A program made the translations under genes and the position numbers. The notes beneath the pieces were generated by a model. The model worked only from the letters and a program-made list of their open reading frames with translations, had not been told where the DNA came from and searched no databases. Positions 34,582 through 43,395 of a stretch of DNA of 64,000 nt are shown one piece after another (the stretch's first letter is position 1; each line of letters opens with the position of its first letter). The stretch is taken from the NCBI RefSeq assembly GCF_023283985.1, contig NZ_JAKIKU010000001.1, forward strand, positions 620,001-684,000, given 5' to 3'. The DNA comes from Shewanella electrodiphila (GTDB taxonomy: Bacteria; Pseudomonadota; Gammaproteobacteria; Enterobacterales; Shewanellaceae).

Positions 34582-35595
34582 TTATCGCTTTAACTTATTA
34601 ATTAAGTCCGCTCTAAGCTTTCGAGCATTGATATCATCCAGAGGTTTAGTCTGCATCCCTTGAGCATCTTTCGGGATATGACTGACGTCATCGTCATCAT
34701 GATCAAATATGTAGTGATTGAACATGGCTTTCCAAGCTTGTCGTTGTGCTTTAGGCAGTGAGCGAAGACTTAACATTGCCATTGCCAGCGCGTTATTCGG
34801 TCTACCTAGATAAGCTGGCGTGTCTCGCCACCAATGGGTTATCAACACATTAAAGGCTTCTACACCACTTACTTGATGCCACCACATACTAGGAACATAT
34901 AGCACATCACCTGGCTCAAGCTCAGCGGTTTGAGCCGCTGCAAGGGCATGTTTATATTTAGGGTATTTATCAAAGTCGGGCGCATCAAAGTCGACCATAC
35001 TAATTTCTTGGCCACCAGGGGCAAACTCCATCGGGCCAATGTATAAATTACCGACTTGTTCGGGTGGGAATAGGGTAAAAGTACGCTTGCCAACAACGTT
35101 ACAGGCAAGATTTTGCGGGAAATCAAAATGTGCTGCTATTCGAGATTGATTACCTAACCAGACGCTGGTTAGCGGCTTAATAGACTCAAGCTTTAGGCTG
35201 TTTTTATCTGCTAAACCTGGCAGAAACTGATTAATCTCAGTTGAACCCATATAGATACTTGGCGGAAAGTCATCATCTTTATGGGTAAATAGCTTATCAA
35301 TCACCTGATGTAAATTAAGCTGGGCGGCCTGATAATTAAAGCCATTAACTTGATCGTTATAAAATACGCGGCCTTTATGTTCTGGTGCCACGTAATAGGC
35401 AGTTACTGGGGTTTGCTGATAAAAAGACAGTAAGTATTGAGCCGCATCTTCAGCACTTTTAAGGCCAGCTTCCACTAAAGGCCAGTGGGCACAAGCTCCT
35501 TTAAAAATAACGGGTTCGTCGATTGACTCAATCTTATCAATGATGTCACTCATTGAGCTGTTTTCAATCACTCTTACTGTCTGTTTCGTATCCAT
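34582..35595 (-). CDS. JmjC/cupin_8-type Fe(II)/2OG oxygenase-like protein
   Basis: This 337-aa protein is a cupin_8 (FIH-like) protein. It has VIFKGACAHWPLVEAG near the N-terminus, metal ligands His156 and Asp158 in IAAHFDFPQN, GKRTFTLFPP (about 169-178) supplying the cosubstrate Lys, and the distal His240 in GDVLYVPSMWWHQV. All residues for Fe(II)/2-oxoglutarate chemistry are present. Relatives hydroxylate protein or peptide side chains. It is cytoplasmic with no signal. Only 34 bp separate it from SapC and 91 bp from the downstream halogenase-like gene. The substrate is unknown; a peptide or a partner protein from this locus is a reasonable guess. Confidence 0.87.
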   Translation of the reverse strand: MDTKQTVRVIENSSMSDIIDKIESIDEPVIFKGACAHWPLVEAGLKSAEDAAQYLLSFYQQTPVTAYYVAPEHKGRVFYNDQVNGFNYQAAQLNLHQVIDKLFTHKDDDFPPSIYMGSTEINQFLPGLADKNSLKLESIKPLTSVWLGNQSRIAAHFDFPQNLACNVVGKRTFTLFPPEQVGNLYIGPMEFAPGGQEISMVDFDAPDFDKYPKYKHALAAAQTAELEPGDVLYVPSMWWHQVSGVEAFNVLITHWWRDTPAYLGRPNNALAMAMLSLRSLPKAQRQAWKAMFNHYIFDHDDDDVSHIPKDAQGMQTKPLDDINARKLRADLINKLKR

Positions 35596-35629
35596 TTACA
35601 ACAACCTTATAGATGTGCCTGATACAGCG

Positions 35630-36358
35630 TTAAGCACTTGTCTGAGCATTTTTGAAGTTCAAAAGCTGTCTTATATTTGATTGTGATGCCAACGTCATAT
35701 AAATAGCGCTGAGATAACCTTGCTGATGCAGTTCAGCGAGTGTTTCCGCGGGAAGCATGGCAAGGGTTTGTTCATTGATGGTGTAAAAACCAATCATTTG
35801 GTGCTTTTCACCGTTATCAAGCTCAATGTCTAGAGTAAATGACTCAAGCAATTCAAGTTTGATCAGGGTTTCAATAAAGTTTTTGCTATCGATTAAGCCA
35901 TGGTGAATGGTTTCAAGCATTTCACCGACTTCATCAAGGTAAGGGGTGTTACCACCGTATGGGAAGAATAGCGGCTCACCTTCGGCTTCATTGATTCTAG
36001 GATGGTTTGGATCTAAATGAATCACACGTTGAACCTGCTCAACACCATCTTCCTGTACAGTTTGCTGACCGATTAAAAAAGGTTGGCGGCGGACAGTTAA
36101 TGGAATATAGGCCGCTTGCCATTTACCATCTTGAAGAAACAAGTTTTCTTTATGTTGGAAGCCAAACATAGCAACAGAATAGAATTGGCCGGTATTACTG
36201 TCTTTTTGAAAAAAGATTGGATAATGCGCCTGTACACTTCTAAATTCGGCTGGAAAGGTCACTGTGTACCAAAGGTTATCACCGAATTTTTCTGAGCGTT
36301 CAGTAATAATTTTTAAGTCTTTATGATCGACACTATTGAGTAATACTGGTTTATTCAT
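35630..36358 (-). CDS. SapC family protein
   Basis: This 242-aa protein belongs to the SapC family: VTFPAEFRSVQAHYPIFFQK (about 33-52), then AMFGFQHKENLFLQDGKWQA and AYIPLTVRRQPFLIG (about 84-98), as in proteins once described as S-layer-associated in Campylobacter. It has no signal peptide, no cysteines and no membrane span. In marine Proteobacteria SapC genes repeatedly accompany tryptophan-halogenase and TonB-receptor genes, but no biochemical role is established. The ATG follows TTAGGATG. It is the second gene of the six-gene operon. Confidence 0.88.
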   Translation of the reverse strand: MNKPVLLNSVDHKDLKIITERSEKFGDNLWYTVTFPAEFRSVQAHYPIFFQKDSNTGQFYSVAMFGFQHKENLFLQDGKWQAAYIPLTVRRQPFLIGQQTVQEDGVEQVQRVIHLDPNHPRINEAEGEPLFFPYGGNTPYLDEVGEMLETIHHGLIDSKNFIETLIKLELLESFTLDIELDNGEKHQMIGFYTINEQTLAMLPAETLAELHQQGYLSAIYMTLASQSNIRQLLNFKNAQTSA

Positions 36359-36458
36359 GCTGACATCCTAATCAAATACAGTCTTAGCTGTGTTTATTGT
36401 TATGTGTAATTGGTCTTGTAATAGCGAGTGTAATTTGTCGTTTATTATTGTATTTCGA

Positions 36459-38042
36459 CTAAATCTTAGGTAATCCATATTGTGAAATTTTTGCCAGCAA
36501 CTCTCGGTTGGTGGGCAATATTTGCTTTAAGCCTTGTGTACGTTTTATATTTTCACTGAAAAATTGTTGAGCTTTATGTTGCAATGACGGCTTTAGTTGA
36601 GTTGGCACCATGGTCTGAAATTCCATACCATAAAGCACGAATTGAAAACTCGCAGCTGGAAATAACACATCTGTATGTTGAATGTCGTGTATATTCGGCG
36701 CTTGAGTTCGCCACAGCTCGATTTGTTGTTGTAAAGAATCCGGTATCGTTGATGACTCACGATGGTCATGCCAATAGTCACTGTCGCTTCTTTTACTCAG
36801 GACATAATGCAGCTTTAAAAATTCGATAATTTGCTGCCAATGTTGGCTAAAACGTTGATTGACTCGAGAGGCAACAATATCCATTACTTGTCTATTCGCA
36901 GGTAATTGCTTAGCAAGGGTATTGGCACTCCATTCAACTAATGCTAGCGCTGATGCTTCTAAAGGCTCGATAAAGCCTGCAGCCATACCGATAGCCAAAC
37001 AATTGTTTTTCCAGCAGACTTGTCGATGCCCCGGTGCAATAGAAAGTTTCTTGAACTCTAGATTATCCACATCAATATTGACTGTGGGTCTAAGGTAATT
37101 GATAAGCTGCTTTTCTGCTTGTTCTTGATCGGTATGACTCGATGAATAGACATGACCGACGCCTCGTCTTGTCGGTAAACCAATATCCCAAATCCAACCA
37201 TTTGTTTGCGCAGTAGAATGAGTGCATGAAGCAATCTCTGAGTCAGGGCTTGGGTAGGGGACTTGTACCGCTAAAGCGGAATCATTAAATAACACCGACT
37301 TTTGGCATATAAATGGAACGCTTAACTGCTCACCAAGCAGTAAAGATTTGACTCCAGTACAATCCACAAAAAAGTCAGCCTTGAGGATGCCTGATTGCTT
37401 GGTTGCTAAGTGGCTAATATCCCCATTGTCGTTTTTGTGAATACTGGTGACATGGTCTTGAATATGAGTCACGCCAAGTTTTTCGGTGCAATGCTTTTGC
37501 AACAGCTGGCTAAACTTACCTGCGTTAAGGTGGTAGCCGTAATTATTTTGAAATTGATACTCACCTGTAGTGATTTGTTTAGGCGCTAAAAATAATTGGC
37601 TTAATTGATTTTGCTGACCAACAGCATCTGCAAAGCTGACTTGCTCTCTGTGTGGCATCCAGTAAGAACAAAGATCTAATTCGTTTGTTCCTATAGGTAA
37701 ACTGAAAGGATGAAGATATTGCTCGCCGGAGCGATTGTGTGTATCAGCTGAGTGAGTCCAGTTGAAAAAACGCGAACCTTGCTTAAAACTTGCGTCGCAA
37801 TGGATTAAAAACTCAGTTTCACTGATGCCGATATTTTTGAGTGTGCTGCGCATTGAAGGCCAAGTGCCTTCACCTACGCCAATGGTCGGCACATCTGGAG
37901 ATTCTATTAAAGTGATATTGAGCTTAGGAGAGGGCGATAGCTTGCCATTATCAGCGTTGTGCTCAGCAGCCAGTATTCCTGCTGTTAACCAACCTGCAGT
38001 GCCGCCGCCAACAATAATAATGTTTTGAATCGCTTGTGCCAT
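36459..38042 (-). CDS. Tryptophan-halogenase-like flavoprotein (B), WxWxIP altered
   Basis: This 527-aa protein is a second member of the family, only distantly similar to the copy at 32970-34490. The FAD motif GGGTAGWLTAGIL lies at 12-24, Lys87 in ASFKQGSRFFNW, and GMAAGFIEPLEASALALVE near the C-terminal third. The halogenase motif reads GWIWDIGLP (282-290), so WxWxI is kept but the following Pro is Gly. Active-site lysine is retained. This may mark a different substrate or a non-halogenating role. It is the first gene of the operon (halogenase B, SapC, cupin_8, halogenase A, DUF6445, PA14-GH3). Confidence 0.87.
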   Translation of the reverse strand: MAQAIQNIIIVGGGTAGWLTAGILAAEHNADNGKLSPSPKLNITLIESPDVPTIGVGEGTWPSMRSTLKNIGISETEFLIHCDASFKQGSRFFNWTHSADTHNRSGEQYLHPFSLPIGTNELDLCSYWMPHREQVSFADAVGQQNQLSQLFLAPKQITTGEYQFQNNYGYHLNAGKFSQLLQKHCTEKLGVTHIQDHVTSIHKNDNGDISHLATKQSGILKADFFVDCTGVKSLLLGEQLSVPFICQKSVLFNDSALAVQVPYPSPDSEIASCTHSTAQTNGWIWDIGLPTRRGVGHVYSSSHTDQEQAEKQLINYLRPTVNIDVDNLEFKKLSIAPGHRQVCWKNNCLAIGMAAGFIEPLEASALALVEWSANTLAKQLPANRQVMDIVASRVNQRFSQHWQQIIEFLKLHYVLSKRSDSDYWHDHRESSTIPDSLQQQIELWRTQAPNIHDIQHTDVLFPAASFQFVLYGMEFQTMVPTQLKPSLQHKAQQFFSENIKRTQGLKQILPTNRELLAKISQYGLPKI

Positions 38043-38146
38043 AAAATGCCTATTTTATATTTTGTAGTTAAGGCCAGTTTTAATAACTTTAATTCGTATC
38101 GATAGAGTCATTTTTTCGGCTAGTGCTTGACTAGCATTGAATATTT

Positions 38147-38160
38147 TTCAATCGCTTACA
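38147..38160. promoter_or_regulatory. Possible degenerate LacI-type site before the halogenase operon
   Basis: TTCAATCGCTTACA shares the CGCTTACA half with the operators at 41444 and 46253 but lacks a good left half. It lies about 105 bp upstream of the operon start at 38042. Confidence 0.3.
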
Positions 38161-38250
38161 AGTGTTTGTAAGTAATAATTTGTAATAATGAGAGAGAATT
38201 GTAAATTCATAAAAAAGGTGCAACGTCCATGTTGCTAACGGATGTAGCTT

Positions 38251-38279
38251 AAAAAAGAGGTGACCATGATAGTCACCTC
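38251..38279 (-). terminator. Terminator of the TonB-dependent receptor gene
   Basis: GAGGTGAC/GTCACCTC (8 bp, 7-nt loop) is followed by six T residues on the minus strand, 39 bp after the receptor stop. It separates the receptor from the halogenase operon. Confidence 0.85.
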
Positions 38280-38317
38280 AAACGACCTTAGTTTACATTT
38301 TTTAAAACGTGTTCAAG

Positions 38318-41317
38318 TTAGAATGTATAACGTGCACCTAGACTGTATCGAGCTCCTGTTTGGGTGTAGTTCAATACTTGAGTAGTTGAACGACCATGAG
38401 TTCGCGTATTTTCTTCAGTGATGTTTAACCCTTCGAAGAATACTGTTAGGCCTTCAACTGCAGCGATGTCATAACCAATATTGAAATCAACTTGCGAATA
38501 TTCTTCAGTATATGATGGGTTAGCACCGGTGCCGTCACCTGTTGAGTTCAAGAACTCATCACGCCAGTTCCATGCTAAACGAGCAGAGAAGCCATAGTTT
38601 TCATAGATGGCAACAACGTTAGCCGTATCACTGATGTTGGTTAGTACATTTTGCGGATCATCACCAGGTCGGTTTAGGTTGTAATTGTCATAAGAGTCGC
38701 CTGCATTTACTAACGTGTAGTTAGCTTGCATGCCGAAACCTGACTCGCCAAAGAAGTGCTGTACTGCAAATTCCCAACCATCAATCACAGAACTGTCGCT
38801 ACTGTTTGAAGGCGTTGTTAGTACAAAGTTAAGGCTTGGGTCACCAGGGTTACCAGTGATTTCAATATTGCCGTTATCTGGGTTTAGAGTGACATTTGGA
38901 TCGGTTGCACCATAAGTGTCGTAAATCCACTGTCGCTGATCAATGGCTGTTACATTTCCAGCGGCAATAGCTTCTGCAACGTAAACACCATTTGATGGAT
39001 CTGCAATTTCATAAATAGTAGAATTTACAGGGTTACTATCAATAAAGTTTGTTACGTCTTTACGGAAGTAACCGACAGAGACATAACTCGCATCTGCGTA
39101 GTACCACTCACCAGAGAAATCATAGTTAGTTGATTCAAGTGGTAATAAGCTTGGGTTACCTGATTCACCACTACCACCACCACGGTTAGCTAGTGTTCCA
39201 ACTGTCGTACCACCTTGAATAGAGGTGTAGTCTGGTCGACCAATTGTTTCACTGTATGCAGCACGTAAATAAATATCTTCTACGACTTCAATATTGAAGT
39301 TGAAACTTGGTAAAAAGTAATCATACGAACCTGTTTGAGTACCAAATACACGGTTATCAGATGTAGTGCTTTGAAGTGCAATTTCTGTTTCTGCTATCCA
39401 AGTTGCTTGGTCATAAGATGAAACCGCTGACTTAGATTCAACATCTGTTTTTTCATAACGTACGCCGAAGTGAACATCAAATGGCATATCGCCCCATTCG
39501 CCTTCGTAGTTATATTGAACATATGCTGATTGTGACTCTTCTTGAGTGAAACGGTCGGTATCACTTGCATAATCAGTAGATGGACAGAAACCGTTACCAC
39601 AATCACCAACAGCTGTAGAGCCGTATAGTTCAGCAGCGCGAGCGCGAACCGCTTCAAAATCCCAAAGGAAAATCACATCTTGTGGGTCAATAGAGGCTGA
39701 GCCTTCATAATCTGAGAAGTCACCTTGTGAACCGTCAAATTTATCTTGAACGCTACCCGCTGGGAACCATGATGGGTCAAAATCGCCTTCAGCGCCAACA
39801 CCACCCCAGTCATTACGTTGTACGTTTACTGATTGAGAGTGATTATTTACGTCAGTTGCTGCGATACCAAAGTCGATGCTACCAGCCTCTTCAAAGACGT
39901 AAGTACCATTGATTTGTAGTTGTTCAACTTCTGATTTATTACGAGCATTACCAAATACTGAACCAGTAACACGCATATCTTCAGGACGAACAGCATTACC
40001 ACCACCAACAGCGAGTACTGGTACGTCACCGGTGAAATCAGTTGCAGCGCTTGTACGAATAAATGCTGCAGTACTTAAGTTACTGTTACTACCGTTAGGG
40101 CTATTAGGTGAACGCTCTGCTTCTGAAGTATGGTAATCCAATGATAAGAATAAGTTATCAGTTGCATCCCACTCTAAATTAAAGCCTAAAGAGCCACTTT
40201 CATCACGTGTTCCGTAATCACCCGCGGCCATTGATAAATCAGCGCCGCCATCAGGGTAAGTTTCAGAGTAAACCAATGGAGATGATACTGGGCCATCTGA
40301 CCAAGTACTTTCTTGAGTAGGAACAAAGTTAAACCATGCAGATACATCATGTGATTGGGTATCAACATCATTTTGCATATAAGTGTAATCTAGAGTTGCA
40401 CGTAACGAGTCAATTGGCTCGTATTGTAAAACTAACTGACCATTAGTACGGGTACGTTGCTGCTCTTCAAAACGGTAAACCGTTGTTTGTGGCACTGCGT
40501 AAACATCATCTTCACCTGGACGGTTAATTTGATTGTCATCTTTTGGTACGCCGCCCCATTCTGCATTATCGCCGCCCCAGTCTTGGTCAACAATACCTGG
40601 GAAGCTACGCCAGCCTGTGCCGACTTGAGCTTGTTGGTTACCGCTTTCACGTTCTTGGTAACTCGCAGAAATAGATATACCAAATTTGCCATCAGCAAAT
40701 GTATTTGAATATAAACCTGATAGTTCTGGTGTAACAGAGCCTTCATCAGTTGATTGATCATCAACAGCTTTAACACCGAAAGTCGCTTTAAGGCCTGGAG
40801 AGCTTAGTGGGCGATGAGTTAGAACATTAATTGTTGCGCCAATACCACCAGTTGAGTTTTTCGCTTGGCTTGTTTTCTCAACTTCAACAGCACTAATTGC
40901 TTCTGATGCAATGTTAGCGAAGTCAAAAGAGCGAGAACCGGTTGTTACTGGCATTTGACGGTTATTGAGCATAACCAAGTTTTGGTCTGCACCGAAACCA
41001 CGAACAGAAACACGGCTACCTTCACCATTTTGTCTGTCGATTGATACACCCGTAATACGTTGCAAAGACTCAGCTAAGTTACTGTCTGGGAACTTACCAA
41101 TGTCTTCAGCGTTAATTGCATCAACGATACCGTTAGAGCTACGTTTTAAATCCATTGATTTAATTAAGCTTCCGCGAATACCCGTGACTTGAAGTACTTC
41201 AATGTTTTCATCTGCAGCGGCTTCATCAGCTGCGAATGCTGGCATCATGGTACTTGCACTCAGTACTACCGACAAACTAGTGGCAATTCTGGTCTTTTTA
41301 AATGTTCTAAATTTCAT
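38318..41317 (-). CDS. TonB-dependent receptor for glycans
   Basis: This 999-aa protein has a signal peptide cleaved near AFA-ADEA (residue 29). A TonB-box-like IEVLQVTGIRGSLIKSMDLK precedes the plug domain (about 50-165; IGKFPDSNLAESLQRITGVS and SRVSVRGFG). A long 22-strand barrel ends LGARYTF with C-terminal Phe. The VTGIRGSL start is typical of the large gammaproteobacterial carbohydrate receptors that take oligosaccharides across the outer membrane without a SusD partner. GGGAG precedes the ATG. A perfect LacI-type palindrome lies 127 bp upstream. With the nearby GH16, GH3 and GH1 genes the likely ligand is a laminari- or beta-gluco-oligosaccharide. Confidence 0.93.
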   Translation of the reverse strand: MKFRTFKKTRIATSLSVVLSASTMMPAFAADEAAADENIEVLQVTGIRGSLIKSMDLKRSSNGIVDAINAEDIGKFPDSNLAESLQRITGVSIDRQNGEGSRVSVRGFGADQNLVMLNNRQMPVTTGSRSFDFANIASEAISAVEVEKTSQAKNSTGGIGATINVLTHRPLSSPGLKATFGVKAVDDQSTDEGSVTPELSGLYSNTFADGKFGISISASYQERESGNQQAQVGTGWRSFPGIVDQDWGGDNAEWGGVPKDDNQINRPGEDDVYAVPQTTVYRFEEQQRTRTNGQLVLQYEPIDSLRATLDYTYMQNDVDTQSHDVSAWFNFVPTQESTWSDGPVSSPLVYSETYPDGGADLSMAAGDYGTRDESGSLGFNLEWDATDNLFLSLDYHTSEAERSPNSPNGSNSNLSTAAFIRTSAATDFTGDVPVLAVGGGNAVRPEDMRVTGSVFGNARNKSEVEQLQINGTYVFEEAGSIDFGIAATDVNNHSQSVNVQRNDWGGVGAEGDFDPSWFPAGSVQDKFDGSQGDFSDYEGSASIDPQDVIFLWDFEAVRARAAELYGSTAVGDCGNGFCPSTDYASDTDRFTQEESQSAYVQYNYEGEWGDMPFDVHFGVRYEKTDVESKSAVSSYDQATWIAETEIALQSTTSDNRVFGTQTGSYDYFLPSFNFNIEVVEDIYLRAAYSETIGRPDYTSIQGGTTVGTLANRGGGSGESGNPSLLPLESTNYDFSGEWYYADASYVSVGYFRKDVTNFIDSNPVNSTIYEIADPSNGVYVAEAIAAGNVTAIDQRQWIYDTYGATDPNVTLNPDNGNIEITGNPGDPSLNFVLTTPSNSSDSSVIDGWEFAVQHFFGESGFGMQANYTLVNAGDSYDNYNLNRPGDDPQNVLTNISDTANVVAIYENYGFSARLAWNWRDEFLNSTGDGTGANPSYTEEYSQVDFNIGYDIAAVEGLTVFFEGLNITEENTRTHGRSTTQVLNYTQTGARYSLGARYTF

Positions 41318-41442
41318 CTAAGTCTCCCCTCGACTAGATCTCAGGCTACTACTCTCTGATTTTTTTATTCGGATTACGCATTCACGTAATATGTTTTATT
41401 CATCATTTGTAAACGCTTTGAAAAGCCTTTATGTAAAAGTTA

Positions 41443-41458
41443 ATGTAAGCGCTTACAT
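41443..41458. promoter_or_regulatory. Perfect LacI-type operator upstream of the TonB receptor
   Basis: ATGTAAGCGCTTACAT is a perfect 16-bp palindrome with the CG-centred core of LacI-family operators. A weaker relative, TGTAAACGCTTTGA, lies at 41408-41421, nearer the gene. The regulator encoded at 42143-43165 is the likely binder. Confidence 0.75.
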
Positions 41459-41627
41459 AAAACTAGATTAATTTGTTAACAGCGTCAACAATAATTGCTA
41501 CAAAAAATCACAAGTTGTTAACTTTGTTTTTGTGGCAAAACAAAACAAGAAATCTTAAGTTGCTGAATAAAAACATTAATAATTTACTATTTAGCAGTTT
41601 TATCTAAAATAAAAAAAGAAATAATTT

Positions 41628-41643
41628 TGTGATAGCGCTTACA
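41628..41643. promoter_or_regulatory. Second LacI-type half-conserved site upstream of the receptor
   Basis: TGTGATAGCGCTTACA keeps AGCGCTTACA fully and part of the left arm. It is 185 bp from the perfect site, a distance that could allow looping. Confidence 0.45.
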
Positions 41644-41847
41644 TTTTTTTTGAAATAAATACGCTAGGGAAGGTGGTTGTTGCAGATTATGGAAGCTAAT
41701 TTCAATATAAAGACAGTTTAGTGCAGTTACATGCTTGTTTTTACACATATTGTATGACAAATGAATAGTGTTTTTAAATGAGTATTAGGTCAATTTCGGA
41801 GTCAAAAATTGCCATGAATTTAGATACTATTTTAGAAAATACGCAAA

Positions 41848-41924
41848 GCAGTAAGCAGTAAGCAGTAAGCAGTAAGCAGTAAGCAGTAAGCAGTAAGCAG
41901 TAAGCAGTAAGCAGTAAGCAGTAA
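41848..41924. repeat. Heptanucleotide microsatellite, 11 perfect copies of GCAGTAA
   Basis: Exactly 77 bp consist of eleven identical GCAGTAA units, followed by one variant (GCAGAAA). Such perfect arrays change length by slippage. It lies between the lacI terminator and the receptor promoter, about 530 bp before the receptor start, and is not inside a supported gene. Confidence 0.95.
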
Positions 41925-42054
41925 GCAGAAAAGCAGGCCTGAAACTGGTGGCAGATCCCCATATTGAAATAAGACTAGTTGTGCAATAACTTGAGAAATG
42001 CGAAGTAAGGTATAAGAATTGATTTTTGATGTAGCAAGCTTGAATGCTGCTAAT

Positions 42055-42078
42055 TAAAAAGCCGCATAAGTCGCGGCT
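42055..42078 (-). terminator. Terminator of the lacI-type gene
   Basis: AGCCGC/GCGGCT with a 7-nt loop is followed by TTTTT on the minus strand, 65 bp after the stop at 42143. Confidence 0.75.
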
Positions 42079-42142
42079 AAATTGGGTCTGACAGGCAATC
42101 ATCTAGGGATTGGTGCTTTGCACTTATAATTGTTTGTTGGGC

Positions 42143-43165
42143 TTATAATTGTTTGTTGTGGTTGTCAGAAGGCTTAGTTGCCGAATCTCTAACTATTAAC
42201 TGTGGTGTAAAGGTATTTTCAACTTCAGCTTTAGGGTCATTATAAACATGCTTTAATACCCAAAATGCAGCCATTTTGCCCATTTCATGGATCGGGTTAT
42301 TCACTGTCGTGAGTTTAGGGGAGATATATTGTGGGAAAGGGATGTTATCGTATCCCACAAATGACAACTCTTGTGGGATTTTCATGCCTTTTTCAAGGCA
42401 TACTGCAATGGCACCAGAGGCCATTTGATCGTTAGCACACACTACTGCGGTAAAAGTCTTTTTGACGCTAAGTAAGTGCTCCATTGCTAAACAGCCGCTG
42501 TGCTCTTTAAAGTCTCCCTCAAAGCACAGTTGCTCATCAAATTCGACACCAAATTCAGTTAATGCCCGTTGATGACCATGTAATCGGTCTTGAGCGTCGA
42601 GTTTAAATTTGGGGCCTGAGATATACGCAATGTCTTTATGTCCATGGCTGAGAATGTGTTTGGTGGCCAGGTAACCACCAAGATCATTATCTAAATAAAC
42701 ACAAGCATCACTGATTTCTTCGATGTAGCGGTTAATCAGCACGATGGGAGTATCACCCTGGTGCAACTTAATCAGATATTCATCATCAACAGCTTCTACG
42801 TCAAGAATTAACGCATCACAGCCTCGACTCATTAAAAACTCAACACCGTCTTTTTCTTGGGACTCATCACTGTGTCCAGCTGCAATGATAACGTGTTTAT
42901 TGCCCGCTCGAAGTGCAGTTTCAATCTCAGTCATCATTGGGCCGTAATAGGGGCCGTCTAATTGAGACACTAACACACCGACACTATTTGAACGGTTAGA
43001 CGCAAGGGACTGCGCAATGGTATTTGGACGATATCCCAATTGATCCATTGCACTTAATACTTTCTGTTTCGTTTTTTCGCTGACTTTAGTGTTGTTATTC
43101 ATCACTCGGGACACTGTCGCGAGTGAAACGCCTGCTAAAACTGATACGTCATATATTGTCGCCAT
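42143..43165 (-). CDS. LacI family transcriptional regulator of the glucan genes
   Basis: This 340-aa protein starts with a LacI HTH: MATIYDVSVLAGVSLATVSR (1-20), then NTKVSEKTKQKVLSAMDQLGYRPN, and the hinge helix ending IAQSLASNRSNSVGVLV (about 52-68). A periplasmic-binding-protein-like effector domain follows (for example DFKEHSGCLAMEHLL, and AVVCANDQMASGAIAVCLE). AGGGATAT precedes the ATG. It lies 230 bp downstream of the GPH transporter gene. Palindromes with a GCGCTT(A/T)CA core in the region are its probable operators. The inducer is probably a gluco-disaccharide or glucose, but the sequence does not say. Confidence 0.92.
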   Translation of the reverse strand: MATIYDVSVLAGVSLATVSRVMNNNTKVSEKTKQKVLSAMDQLGYRPNTIAQSLASNRSNSVGVLVSQLDGPYYGPMMTEIETALRAGNKHVIIAAGHSDESQEKDGVEFLMSRGCDALILDVEAVDDEYLIKLHQGDTPIVLINRYIEEISDACVYLDNDLGGYLATKHILSHGHKDIAYISGPKFKLDAQDRLHGHQRALTEFGVEFDEQLCFEGDFKEHSGCLAMEHLLSVKKTFTAVVCANDQMASGAIAVCLEKGMKIPQELSFVGYDNIPFPQYISPKLTTVNNPIHEMGKMAAFWVLKHVYNDPKAEVENTFTPQLIVRDSATKPSDNHNKQL

Positions 43166-43395
43166 ATATCCCTATTTAATACTGTCTAGCTAATGATGAG
43201 AGTCAAAACGTCGGTTAGACTAGCATGAACTATTTAGCACATTCATTAAAAAACGGTTTTATTTGACGAACATTAATAAATCAGTTCGCCAAATAAACAG
43301 TATTATCTGTTGTGCTTATCAATTATATCAAGCTCTGTAATTAATAAGTTTCTACAATTTATGAATATATATTCATTAGTGACTATTGAGCATAT

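Larger units (their letters stand above)
41318..42142. other. Receptor promoter region and heptamer microsatellite
   Basis: This is 825 bp without a gene. It holds the receptor promoter with one perfect and two degenerate LacI-type sites, a long AT-rich stretch, the 11-copy GCAGTAA tandem repeat and the lacI terminator. Confidence 0.65.

Noticed and set aside
41848..41924. CRISPR array
   Set aside because: The units are 7 bp with no spacers and no cas genes are nearby; this is a microsatellite.
41774..42102. Two overlapping minus-strand ORFs made of the repeated peptide LLTAYCL
   Set aside because: They are produced by the heptamer array, whose 7-bp period keeps several frames open; there is no ribosome-binding site and no similarity to a protein.
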